Below are positions 44,661 through 55,603 of a stretch of 64,000 nt of DNA, in pieces; position 1 is the stretch's first letter; each line of letters begins with the position of its first letter. The translations under genes and the position numbers were made by a program. This stretch comes from Ceriagrion tenellum (Eukaryota > Arthropoda > Insecta > Odonata > Coenagrionidae), in the NCBI GenBank assembly GCA_963169105.1, contig OY720643.1:24276373-24340372 (forward strand), given 5' to 3'. The notes beneath the pieces were generated by a model, which was not told the origin of the DNA, did no database searches, and worked only from the letters and a program-made list of their open reading frames with translations.

Positions 44661-45915
44661 AACCTTCACTCTCAAAGCGCGTCGGTATACCTCTCGACAT
44701 ACCGGTTCTATTGATGAGCGGTGACGTTTGTACTCATCATTTATATTACGCCTTGCATACGTGAAGATCTTGTACTGACATTATTTCGGTGCGAAGCTCT
44801 AAGTGAAAGAAAACATACATAATCTTAAAATATTCTATATGAAGGTCACGAATGTTATTATCGTTCATTGGCCAACTACGTCACTTCTGAGATGAAGTTT
44901 AGGAGAATAATTTTCAAATACGTATTTTGGTCCGCTATGATTTGACATGCCGATAAAAAAATTAAAAAAAAATATATCGTGGGACTTATGTTTGTCAATA
45001 TTTTCTTAGTGCCTTCTAGTTTATTCTGTATAAATTTAATTGGAAATTCATTTAAATGCACTCCCGCCACCTTTCGGAGCACAATTCAAATAATTTTATG
45101 CCTTGCCCAGCCTTGTCAAGCGACAAACATCAACATGCCATGTCCAGCAACAAACATCAACAGCGATGAAATATAACACTGTTGTTATCAGTATACACAC
45201 CATAGCACCGTATTCTGTATGTCGAAAATTGATATTATCGTGTTCAGCTTCGTTTATCTCTGATGTAACGCAATGTGCAGACGAATTTATACTAGCTTGG
45301 GAATGTAGGAATCGAATTAAATTCCTTTTGGTGCATTCTTTCACTTGATTCATGGCGCCAAAATTGTGTCCTTAGTTGGTCACGTCACTTTTGGAGATAA
45401 TTTCAGTATATATTGTCTTTAACGGCGCAAATAATTCTCTAATGGTCTCTCATTAACCTGTTTATTTAACAAATGAGTTTGGCGAGCAGATACAGTGTAG
45501 GTTTGGTTTGAATGCCACTGGCTGCCTTCCGTGCCGCCCCCCGGCGTATTACGAAGTTGATAGGTTACTTCATTGATCACACCATTTGCTGATTGGTGTC
45601 CACACCTTCCACGCTGTTATGTACGGCAGCGTGAACTCATGATTTCACGCCGTGGCGCGAGAAGCCAGAATGTGTTACAGATTACGACCCGTCATGGTGA
45701 AGGAGCCGCTCTATAGATGTCGTTAGCTGAAGCCTTCGGGCATTGGTTGTCTCTTGTCAATGCCATTGCACAATATGTTGGCTGTGTAAATGGAGAAGTT
45801 TTCCTTACGCTTATCCATTAGAAACTTACTTGCAGGTAACGCTAGAGTCTCTGAGGGAATTTATTGCGTGACTTGGGGAGTGCTAATTGGTGTTTGTGTT
45901 GCCGTAATTTTTATT
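44661..45915. other. Stretch with no recognised gene
   Basis: Nothing supported. CAACAAACATCAAC occurs twice in near tandem at about 45123-45165. Confidence 0.4.
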
Positions 45916-45918
45916 TCT

Positions 45919-45985
45919 ACATCTATATACTACCCACGAGCTGTTGCAAGGGCGTCTGGCAGTGAGTGTTGGGGCACCAATTGCA
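45919..45985 (-). mobile_element. LINE 3'-end relic (family A), inverted
   Basis: On the minus strand: CCCCAACACTCACTGCCAG, ACGCCCTTGCAACAGCTCG, then GGGTAGTATATAGATGTAGA. This is the family A terminus (compare 44620-44655). No coding part is left. Confidence 0.65.
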
Positions 45986-47699
45986 TAAGGGGAGGTAATA
46001 AGGTAAAAGTTAAGTTTAGCACTTACCGTGTCTCGTTGGAGTTTATGCGGGCAGCGATTGTGCGTATCACTTCTGACCAATATTAAGTAGGTTTCTCTTA
46101 TCCCTATTCTTGTTGATCCACTGTCAAAACTCTCCTATCACCAGTACGAGGAAAAACTGTGATCCTTGTTCTTGGTAATAAATCAAACTATTTCTTCGTA
46201 ACCAATATAAAAAAATTACCTTCTTCCGATCAATCTAATGTGAGAGCTTGTGGAAAAGAATAGAATAAGCTTTTGTAGGAAATAAATCGGAAACGTACCC
46301 GTTAAACTTACACTCTTGCAGTGTTATTTGCGTCTTAATCTTATAACTATTTGGCCTTGGTTATGTTAATTCTTGTTAACGTGAAAATTTGTATATGTTC
46401 ATTTGGGCGAAGATTGTAGTTAGCTTCATCAATCATTTAAGTACTTAAATTGCAGTTGAAGCCCATCTAAACAATAGGATTAGAGGCCGTTATCAGCTAC
46501 GAAGCTGATGTGAATAACATAATGATAATTTTGAAGTTTGCAAAGCAAGCTTTGTCAACTTTTGGAACCCCAAACGTGGTGACAGTCTTATTCCTCCATG
46601 CGGAGCCAGTTCATAAGGAATGAAATCTTATGATGCTAACGGCCTTCGGCTCAGATGCCACCATGTTTCGCTACACTGTTATACGTTAATAAGGGCATTG
46701 CTGAAATGAAATGCTGCAAATTTAGCTAGGTTACGGAAGTGCCGACTCTACGATATAATTATTTAGCAGCGCCTGTTTGTTTCCGCCGTACAGAGGGGAG
46801 GCACTGACAGTAATTATTACTGAATCGTATTTGCCTCGCCCGGTAGATGGCATTGAAGTCGTTGAAGGCATGAAATACCTCTCTGTTAATAGTTATTTGC
46901 TCTTCAACTTACGTTTCTTTTGGTGTTCGTTATGCCTTAATTAGACAATGTGCCTATTTCACGATTAATCACACGCCCGTGCAGCGCAAGAATTTCATCC
47001 TTCAGTTTGATATAATGCGTCAATCGACAGGGTAAACTCCGTCCATTGACTTGATAACAATTTTGTATGATCTGATGTCGTAGCGAGACCCTATTATCAG
47101 CTGAATGAAATCCATTGAATTCTCCATCAGTAGATTCATCAAAAGATATCTTGGATCAATTATATCTAAGCCCCGTTTATTATTACCATGAGTATCGATG
47201 CCATAATCGATTACACTGAATGCCATAAGTTCACAATAGGCGTCAGTGTATTATAAACTACGTAATAATCAAGAAATACAATAGCTTATGCCGTGACGAG
47301 GAAATTTTAAAACGTGCATTTGTTGGATTGACGTCTCTGGGCCGCGTGAGAACCGCGTATTTTAGGGATGACTCTCCAAATTAACAATAACGAACCTTTA
47401 GTAGTGGAGCCATTGTCAATTATGCTCAATTATCGCTGTCTGTCGCAGTTTCAAGCGCTTGCGTGAAATGAAAACCTTGTTTGTCTCGCTATTCCAATGC
47501 CTGTATTCGGGGCGATAGTAGCGGATATAGCGTTCCGACGTTTTCTTGGAAATATCAACTATAACTCTACAATCATATTGAATGAAAAGTGTGCGGAAAA
47601 CATTAATTGAAATACAAATTATCGGATTAATACGGTTGGAACGATAACTATGGATCTTGGAGTGGACAAATAGACATTTTAATAATTTGTTTAGCAATT
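45986..47699. other. Stretch with no recognised gene
   Basis: About 1.7 kb of AT-rich sequence. Frames are 93 codons or fewer with no domains. Confidence 0.4.
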
Positions 47700-47864
47700 C
47701 AAAATAAATTCTTGGTCCACATTTTATGTAAGTGCATCTGTTTATACGTTGGAACTCACCTTACATGTAGCAATGGATATGGTACGATAATTTCATTTTA
47801 ATTTGTTTTATTTAATCAAACATGATATGACTACGAGTTTTCGCCGCGATATTTGAAATTTATA

Positions 47865-48243
47865 CGGAGGGTAAGTCAATTAATAACTCGCAAAACGGGA
47901 TAGAGGCAATATTAATCAAAGTAACTTCATTTATTTTAATTTTCACATATTCACCCTATACAATCAGACACTTATCCCATCTCTTTACAAGTCCTTGATA
48001 GCCGGCAGCAAAGAAGTCTTTTGTTTGCTGTCGCAGCCAAAGAGAAATCTATAGGACGACAGCATCATCATTTTCAAAACGTCGGCCACCCAAATGGTAT
48101 TTTATGGCCAGAACAGATGAAAATCACTGTGGCCTAAGGCGGGACTGTACGATGGATATTCCAAGCTTTCCCAATGATATGTTTACGACCGATACTGATT
48201 ATGAAATGCTGACGTTTGCGACTTATTTATTGACTTATCCTCG
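47865..48243 (-). mobile_element. Internally deleted mariner, 379 bp, TA flanks
   Basis: Same derivative as 15220-15604: left end CGGAGGGTAAGTCAATTAAT, right end (reverse complement) CGAGGATAAGTCAATAAATA, with TA at 47863-47864 and 48244-48245. The transposase-derived core (GCCGGCAGCAAAGAAGTCTT) is present but has lost the open frame. It splits repeat R. Confidence 0.87.
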
Positions 48244-48260
48244 TATATTGAAATATGTTG

Positions 48261-48512
48261 GAGGTTGATTCCTTTTTTCGAGTTTTCCGCCGCGTCGGTT
48301 CATGTTGAGGACAATATTTCGCCGGCTGTCCTGCTGGCTTCCTCAGGTCCATGTAACAACATGGGCGCCTCCCGAACCGATTTGTTACATGGACCTGAGG
48401 AAGCCAGCAGGACAGCCGGCGAAATATTGTCCTCAACATGAACCAACGCGGCGGAAAACCCGAAAGAAGGAATCAACCTCCAAGCCCCGCGGAAGCCTTC
48501 ATCAGAACTTCA
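48261..48512 (+). mobile_element. Inverted-dimer hairpin element H2 with 14-bp target duplication
   Basis: A 252-bp insertion bordered by the direct repeat ATTGAAATATGTTG (48247-48260, 48513-48526). A 97-bp left arm (48261-48357) and a 97-bp right arm (48384-48480) are near-perfect reverse complements around a 26-nt loop. A 32-nt tail (48481-48512, starting CAAGCCCCGCGGAAGCC) is on one side only. The right arm contains CTGAGGA (48395-48401), a GC-rich stem, GAAA (48421-48424) and GTC (48429-48431). Copy 2 of repeat R shows the site without the insert. Plan and target-duplication size match H1, but the arm sequences are unrelated. Two 70-71-codon frames over the arms are chance. Confidence 0.88.
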
Positions 48513-48682
48513 ATTGAAATATGTTGTTTTCGAATATTGGTCTAGCTTGGCACCGTAATATTCGTTGTCAACAATCATGGTCAAAATAAATGTATTATTT
48601 CGTTTCTAGAAGAAAATTTGTGCATATGTTATCAAATTATTACGGAATATATTCCTAAAATGTGCCTAAAAGCTGTATCGAA

Positions 48683-48985
48683 ATAGGTGGATAGAGTACT
48701 GGCTAACCATAAGGACGGTCAGGATTCAAATGTCTGCAGAGGAGGATGTTTTTGAGAGAGGAGTCCGTACTGGAGCGTCTTGTGGAGGGCACTTCAAGTG
48801 TAGTACCCTGTCTGTCGAATGAACGTTAAATCAAGGTCCCCTTGGCGCCTTTCTTTAAGAGCAGGCTAACGCCAACGCCGGTTTTCTCTCCACTCTTCCC
48901 CCCTTACCCATCCCCTATGCCGCAAACGACTATAGCTGTCTGTCGCGTCCCCAAATATCCAATCCAGTATGTGTGAGAATGGCAC
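48683..48985 (+). mobile_element. tRNA-derived SINE, copy 2
   Basis: Starts with a decayed tRNA head (GGTGGATAGAGTACTGGC; B box reads CAGGATTCAAATG). It continues as in copy 1 with GCAGAGGAGGATG, CTTGTGGAGGGCACTTCAAG, GAACGTTAAATCAAGGTCCC, CTTGGCGCCTTTC and AGGCTAACGCCAACGCCGG, to CCCCAAATATCCAATCCAGT. The body is better conserved than the promoter. It lies within repeat R. Confidence 0.85.
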
Positions 48986-49110
48986 TAAATTGCTAAAAAA
49001 ACACAAATCAGCATGATGCGATTTTTTTTCACTTTTATCTGCAGGTATCACCAATGAGATCACGTAAGCTATGTTTCATGCCGGTATGCTCGTGAACAAA
49101 TTTTGCTCCA

Positions 49111-51390
49111 AATTATTCGATAACAATGAAATGTGGTAGGGTCCCCTCTTTGCTCTGGGTGGCGTTTTTATCTCTACGCAGTCTTTCCCCCATGCATCTC
49201 GGACAGGGCTGGTTACGTTTCCTCCTTGCATTCCTCTTCATACACCCACCGAGGCGTGGTTCGCCGACCACGGTCACTGAGTCAGCCTACCCACCATGTC
49301 TTACGACTCACTCATATGATCTCGTGAGAACTCACCTTGGGGTGCCGATCGCGGAACAAGTCCTACAAACTTAGAGAAAACCTTGAGCCGTCAACATGGG
49401 ACAAGGAGGGGTGAAAACATGGTTACGGTTATTTTTCGTCTACCGTACCTTTTTTGCCCGCTTTAGGTTTTTTGCTCCGATTTGCGCGTTTGTAACGCCT
49501 GACTAGGCAGTGACGTTCATGGGATGGAATTTGCCTGGACCCTGTGTATATTTAATGGTTTATGTTTCAATCACTTAGAGTCAATTCCTCAAAGTATTCG
49601 TTATAGTCGTTTCTCTTTCTATTTAAGTGATCCAACTAGATGTAATTCTTGAAACTCGTCCAAATTTTGCCATTTTTCCAAGTGGGAAAATGCTCAAAAG
49701 TTTATCAGTAGATTTGAAAAATTCTAAGAAATAATTTTTACGAAAACTCTCGTCCGGTGGAAACTTATAGAAGATTTCGCCTCTGTAAATTTGTTTCAGG
49801 TGCAATTCCTTGGTTACAAAAGTCATCATTACATTTTAATTGAAGGTTACTCCGTAAAAAGGAGGCGCTATCTATGCAATTCAAGTCAAGCCTGAGACTT
49901 TCTCCATGTGCATAGTGGAAAATTGAGCTGGTCACTTTCATTGATGTGTTCCATTCACCAATGTCCAAAGTGTACTCACCAATTGGTGATTGGAAGAGTG
50001 CGTATAATAATTCTGTTCTCGGCAACTCCTTTTCTCTCTCACCTCGGTTACCGTCGCCATCCGGAAATATTTAAGCATTTGAAATGTTTACGTGTTCCTA
50101 GCGACGTTCGGGTGGGCGAATGAAGTGGGATCCGATATACATTCTCATCGGACGGGATCTCGATGGTGCCCGTCAATCAGTCCCAACTGCTCGTCGAAAA
50201 TCGGTGTCCTTCTCCGCCCAATTGAATGTCCCGCATTAGTGTTTACTTCTTATCTGCTCCGACTTTTAAGTTTCCGAGTCGATTTTGCCGTCTTCGTTTG
50301 CTCCGCTGGATGGTTGGTATTCTCTGCTCCTTAATCTTATCGGACCCGCCGTCTTAATCTCTCGCTGTCTCTCGGGATTCATCTCGGTAGCTAATTGCCC
50401 GTTCCGGAGTGTTTGTTTTTCTGCTTTTCGGTGGCGTCGAGTGTCCTTAATGTCACTCGTTAATGTCTTGCGATAATCCGTCTTGACGAGGGAGTTTAAA
50501 GGCTGTTTCTTGTATACCGTGATGGGTGGCTCTTTTCGTTGGTGTGGTCAATTTTTAGTCTAACGGGTGGTAAATTATACACCGGCTACTAAGTTTATCT
50601 GATTTAAAGTGTCCTTTAGTTGTCTTAATTTTAAAATCGGTTATGGGCGTGTTTTAGAGGCATTGTGGTACTGTTCCCAGATGCTTGTTGGACTTTTTTT
50701 TACCTTGGACCTTCATTTCTTTACCCTGTAATTTGACTTGACCAACTTGACTGGACCACCACTTCAGTTTAGTGGTGCATATCATTATCTCAGTGGTGTC
50801 TTCAACAAGTATCTGATCCTGTGAGAATATTAATTTTTTCCCCCAATTGAGTAGCCGTGGTTGAATTTTGAGTATTTGATTGAAAAATAATCGTAGAAAT
50901 GAGACCGTGAAGCATAAATGGTATCCCAACTCTCCTCCAATACCTTCTACGTTGTGTTTTTTTTCTTTTTGATGATAATTTTGAAAATATCAACTAAACG
51001 ATGAGCAAAAACACGATGGGTTTTTGTTTAATCTGTCTGTGCATCAGTCATTTGTTTGGGAGTTGATCCCAGTGAATTGATATTGCTGGTAATTGAGGTC
51101 ACTTTTGCGATTGAGTTCGTGATTGGTAATGCAGTGCGGAAGATAATGCCTACTGCATTTTCCAATTAATGACTCAAATCCACATGATTTATACGCATCT
51201 TTAATTAATAATTCATGTATTATCAGGTTTAATATTCCATTGATGTTGTTAACTCAAATTTTAGTTCATGATTCTAGAAAACATTACTTATTTTATCTCT
51301 TGCATTTGAAGCCGTAGGCTAAAAAGCATATCATGGTGTTTTAAACTCTTTGTTATTTGTGTGTAAAATGTACGTGTATGTCAATTCTAG
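49111..51390. other. Stretch with no supported gene
   Basis: About 2.3 kb. Moderately GC-rich parts at 49130-49380 and 50040-50480 have short overlapping frames without domains. No repeat recognised. Confidence 0.4.
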
Positions 51391-51394
51391 GCTA

Positions 51395-51985
51395 GAACCC
51401 TTTTTACGAATCTTAATCTACGGTTTGCTACACTAGTAATTTCCCTGATGTGTTTCCCCCATAACATGTCTTCAGTGATGGTGACGCCTAAGTATTTAAT
51501 AGATTCTACGTTAGATATTTTATTTTCTTTGATGCAATAACTATTCCGGGGAAAGCCATTCTTTTTCCAAAAGTTCATTATCGCGCATTTCTTCAGATTT
51601 TATTCTAGCTGCCAACTATCACATCAATCATCAATCGCATCTAAATCCCTAGCTAAAGACTGACTGTCCTCTTCATTTCTAATTTCCTTATGCACTACTG
51701 CATCATCGGCAAAAAGACGGAGCTTGCTATTTTTTACTACTGTATTCAAGTCGTTTACGTACAGAAGATATAAAATTGGGCCTATCACGCTTCCCTGGGG
51801 AACACCCGATGTAACTTTTACTTCGCCTGAGCTGACACCATCTGATACCACCCTTTGAACGCGTTCATGTAAGAAGTCTCTTATCCAGCCTACTATATTA
51901 CTGTATATCCCGTATGATGTTAACTTCGCGAGTAACTTACAGTGGGGAACCTTGTCAAACGCTTTTCTAAAGTCGATTTCTAAAG
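51395..51985 (-). mobile_element. LINE family A-like fragment, both ends truncated
   Basis: On the minus strand from 51985: IDFRKAFDKVPHCKLLA (first catalytic D), IVGWIRDFLHERVQRVV, VTSGVPQGSVIGPILYLLYV, then KLRLFADDAVVHKEIRNEED (catalytic FADD), ending after a stop-broken palm helix with SIKYLGVTITEDMLWGKH (thumb) and RRLRFVKRVLA. This is the best-preserved polymerase palm of the window. The two open segments (51624-51851, 51387-51578) are separated by stops at about 51600. The C-terminal half and 3' end are absent. Confidence 0.87.
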
Positions 51986-52995
51986 TTTATTCGGTCCATG
52001 AACTTATTCCTGAGGCTTCCTCTGGGGACTTCCCCCCCCCCATTTTACCTTCAGTTATGTTCTTCACAAACCCATTGTGTCTCCTGGTGTGTCCAATACC
52101 TTCTACCTATTAGTGCTCATTTTGACACCGTGCTATCACTATCCTGTGTTATTCGTGTTTTGTCTCTACGGAATGGAGTTTTATTGTATTTCGTTTGAAA
52201 ATTTTTCCGTATAGTTATTAGGTTTTTCTGATAATCCGTGCTGGTAGGAAACCATCAGTATGCGAATTCGTATATGAAGCGCTGATGCATATTTCCGAAG
52301 AAGAATTTCCGGGTCCGAGTCATCATGTGAAGCGCCACTTCCTACGTGTTGAAACGGTAAAATATAGTACTTAGATATATATACCACTATTCTTACAAAG
52401 TAATGTGCAATAATGAATACAAGAATACAAGATTCTTCGAAACAAATTGGATATTAATTTTATTAAAAATGTCAATTTTCTTTTAGAAATCAAATTATTT
52501 CAAAGGGGTCAAAGTGAACAATGGATATGCCGCTAAGTCCGGTACTTCTTGTGTTGAGTGATTGCCGTCATAGAGTTAAAGGAAAATAACAATTTATGTA
52601 TTTTACAGCTGATTATGTTGAATGTTTGACCATAGTTTGAAGAAGTAGATGGTTCATACGGTATGAAAACACAGGGCAATTAAAGATAATGAAATCCTCT
52701 ATCGACCCTATGGAATGGATAACTTTCGCAAATAATTCGCATAAATCAGGTATGGGTGACCACCTGGTACCGTGATTATTTAATTTTGAAATTATCCTGC
52801 GAAACTGATTTCCAATATTCATTTATGTATTCTACCAGTTGAATGGTGGGGGGGGGGGAGGGCAGGTTAATACATCGATGCGGATGTGAGGATGGAAATC
52901 GGGTCTGGTTGAGGAAAGAGGCCGTGGTAAGCGATGGGGAGTTGATGAAGAAGGAGGGACGACCCATTGGCGGTTGAGGAATACGCGGGAAAGGC
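51986..52995. other. Stretch with no recognised gene
   Basis: No supported gene. A run of G (about 52848-52858) lies in a GC-richer patch. Confidence 0.4.
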
Positions 52996-53001
52996 CCTTA
53001 A

Positions 53002-53468
53002 GGTAGTTTGAGCGAAATATCATTGTACCTAGAAATCTATGAATTTGGTCACATTTTAAAGAAGAATATACCACCCTTCCATTGACATCAAAAATTTAAC
53101 CCCTTACCACATTACTTTCCGAGATATTTGCAAAAAAAATATTAGCCCTTTTACATGGGAAATGGTACGTGTATGCACTCCGGAAAGACTTTATTTAACA
53201 AATGAGGAATTTATAACACTTGGATCTCGTCAAAAAATGAACAGTGTATAGTTAGTGTGCTTTCTTAAGTATTTTTGAAAATTAATCATATTGTCACCGC
53301 AGTAAATTCTTCGGGATCACAATAAACCTTCCTTTTTGATGGAGTTTCAAGCATACCAAGTGAAACAAATGAGTCAAGTTAACGACTTATTTACATATTT
53401 TCATTTGATTACTTACAATTTCTATCATGTAAAACTTTTATTTTACCATTAATAATGCAATAATATGT
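53002..53468 (-). mobile_element. TTAA-flanked MITE, copy D (inverted, truncated)
   Basis: Begins after TTAA (52998-53001) with GGTAGTTTGAGCGAAATATC, and follows copy C closely (ATTGTCACCGCAGTAAATTC, ATTACTTACAATTTC), stopping near the CATTAATAATGCAATAATAT block. The last 90 bp and the second terminal repeat are missing. Confidence 0.85.
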
Positions 53469-53749
53469 AAGTACTTAGCATAATGCGTTTTCACTACTGT
53501 GGATGGCCCGCCGCTAGATCCCTCTTGAATCCCTCATATCGTCGATTACCAGAGTAGCACTGAATCATTAATGAATTTTTATGGGTCCCCTAATGCATGA
53601 ATTATCTTCAATTTAATGCGTCAGGGCGTAATATACCCCATTTTTAGTCTGTGGCTGTTCCCGAACTATTTCAGAAGTGTCTGAAGCCGCAATAGTTTGT
53701 CCTTTACACTTTTGTTATACACTGTTACACTTTTGAATAATTTTTCATG

Positions 53750-54740
53750 CAGAAATAAAATTCTAGAACTGAATTTCATTAAATACATCTGTTTATGCGT
53801 TGGAATTCACCTTACCGTCAGTAATGGAAGTGATACAAGAATAATATTTGACAATTTCCCTCGCTTAAAACATTTTACGACGATAGTTTTCGGTGCGGTT
53901 CTCGAATTTTGGCAATAGTTATGTTGAAATATGTTGTTTTCGAATATTGGATTCGGTATAACACCTCAATATTAGGCAGCAATAATCATATTAATGGGTA
54001 ATGTATCATTTCATGTTCAAAAGAAAATTTATAGTAATGTAATCAAGTTATTACTAAATAACTGTTTGTCATATGCCAAAGTCTCCGTCTTAAGGTAGTT
54101 TGAGTGATATAGTTCCCTAGTCATAATGGAGATGATTTCGAAGTATGCGTTTCAATTTCTGCAGCTTTATGAAGCAAGAATTAAATATTGCACTGTTAAT
54201 GGTGCAATAATGTACTTTTATATGACTGAAATTCTAGAAAATGAAATAAATGTAAGAGTGTAAGTCCTTGATCCCTTTTTTTCGTGCGGTACATTAAAAA
54301 CTCCTTCACAACGGAAGGTTTTTTCGCGATTCTGAAAATACTACTGCGATGGAAATATGACTAATTTTTAAAAATCGTGAAGAAAAAATACAAACTATAC
54401 TCCGTTAAATTTGTGACGGAATTTTATAATTTTTTAATTAGGGTCTCTCAGGAGTGCAAACAGGTCCCATTTTTTATGCAAAAGGGCTAGTATTTTTCTT
54501 CAAAAATATAGGAAAGTAATCCGGTTAGGGGCTGATATTTTTGCATTTTTGGATAGGCGAGATATTTTTCTTTAAATGAGACCAGATTCATTAATTTCTA
54601 GGTGAAATTATATCTCGCTCAAACTGCCTTTAAGTAACATTGAACAGAAAAAAGCCAAATGGACATGATGCAATTTGTTTTACATTCATCCAAAGATATT
54701 ACTAATGAGAATACCTATGCGAAGTGTCACGTGATTCTGT
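53750..54740 (+). repeat. Old interspersed repeat R, copy 2, with one insertion
   Basis: Contains CATCTGTTTATGCGTTGGAA, GAAATATGTTGTTTTCGAAT and AAGTTATTACTAAATAACTG. After a TTAA MITE (54094-54629) come GACATGATGCAATTTG and TATTACTAATGAGAATACC. This order equals copy 1 without its three inserts, so it serves as the empty-site reference for H2 and the SINE. The 73-codon frame 53697-53918 has no domain. Confidence 0.75.
54094..54629 (+). mobile_element. TTAA-flanked MITE, copy E (full length)
   Basis: The only copy with both ends: GGTAGTTTGAGTGATATAGT at the left and TATATCTCGCTCAAACTGCC at the right, giving imperfect terminal repeats of about 20 bp. TTAA lies on both sides (54090-54093, 54630-54633). 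Length 536 bp. The TTAA target fits piggyBac or Kolobok groups, but the GGTAGTTTGAGCGA terminus is not a classical CCC-type piggyBac end. No coding capacity. Confidence 0.9.
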
Positions 54741-55225
54741 TCACAAACAAAAGTAGTAGTTTGTTGTGTTGATTTGACCACGCTCTTTTTGAGCTGATTC
54801 TCCCAGAAGTTGGGCCCATTTGTGTGTGTGAGAGTGATTTTGTGTGCTTGCGTAAATAACCGGGCATCCTTAGCGAGGTCTCATTAGCCCTGTGAATGAT
54901 CCCAGGTTATAACCCAAACATCCTTAGCGGGGTCCCATTAGCCCTTGCAAAGGATCGTATTTGGTTGTGTGTGTGCGTCTGTGTTTGGTCCCTGGCGAGG
55001 AAGTAACATTCTCGTAAACCAACACGGGGGTATTCTTGGTTGAGAGGCTGTGGTTGGTCTCTGCTGTGGTTTTCCCAGCATACCAACACAGTAAATTTTG
55101 TGTTTGTTGACGAAGGGTGCCAATTGTTTACGGCTTTTGGAGATTTTCTCTCTTTTATTTCATTTTCTAGCCGTAAGAAGCTCACCCCATCTTCGTGATG
55201 GCTTTCCAAAAGTAGTTCCAACCAC
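54741..55225. other. Stretch with a short direct duplication
   Basis: GCATCCTTAGCGAGGTCTCA...TTAGCCCT (54868 on) and ACATCCTTAGCGGGGTCCCA...TTAGCCCT (54928 on) are near-identical direct repeats of about 38 bp. GTGTGTG-rich tracts flank them. The 104-codon minus frame 54907-55221 has no recognisable domain. Confidence 0.5.
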
Positions 55226-55229
55226 CCGT

Positions 55230-55585
55230 GATACTAATCCATGCTCGAGTAGTATTTAAGCTAAATTTCTAAATTGCTTGGTAAATTCAGAACTGATATT
55301 TTTCAGAGCGACATAGAGAATGTTACCATGACTCCTCACTACATCTCTAGGTTTGACAGATGCAATAAAATAAAAGAGATACACTGCCGAACAGGCAGGT
55401 ACAAAAACTCGTTCTTTACGCGAACAATAAGCGACCATAATAAAAATTAAGCTCCACTAAATACACTCCTATAATGTATGTCACCATTTCATCTCGAAGA
55501 AACTTACACTTTTACAGGGCTGGTGAGCTAATACCCCCTGCCACATGCCCATGCGGCGGATCGCGGGGTATTACGTAGATGTAAG
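55230..55585 (+). mobile_element. LINE family A 3' end
   Basis: Shares TTTTCAGAGCGACATAGAGA, ATCTCTAGGTTTGACAG, AAGCGACCATAATAAAAATT and the terminus GCCCATGCGGCGGATCGCGG plus GGTATTACGTAGATG with the LINE at 43757-44660. Only the last coding residues and the 3' region remain. It abuts the Kolobok-like element 20 bp downstream. Confidence 0.8.
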
Positions 55586-55603
55586 CAAGGCGCTCTAGTT
55601 TAA

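Larger units (their letters stand above)
47700..49110 (+). repeat. Old interspersed repeat R, copy 1, with three insertions
   Basis: Colinear similarity to 53750-54740 runs in blocks: CATCTGTTTATACGTTGGAA (47737 on), then AAATATGTTGTTTTCGAATA (48518 on), CATGATGCGATTT (49011 on) and a TCTGCAGGTATCACCAATGA block (about 49038). Between the blocks lie a mariner deletion derivative (47865-48243), hairpin element H2 (48261-48512) and a SINE (48683-48985). None of these is in copy 2. R has no reading frame and I cannot assign it to a family; it is probably an old DNA transposon or LINE untranslated segment. Confidence 0.75.

Noticed and set aside
54094..54629. Assigning the TTAA MITE family firmly to piggyBac
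   Set aside because: The TTAA target fits, but the GGTAGTTTGAGCGA terminus lacks the usual CCC start; superfamily left open.
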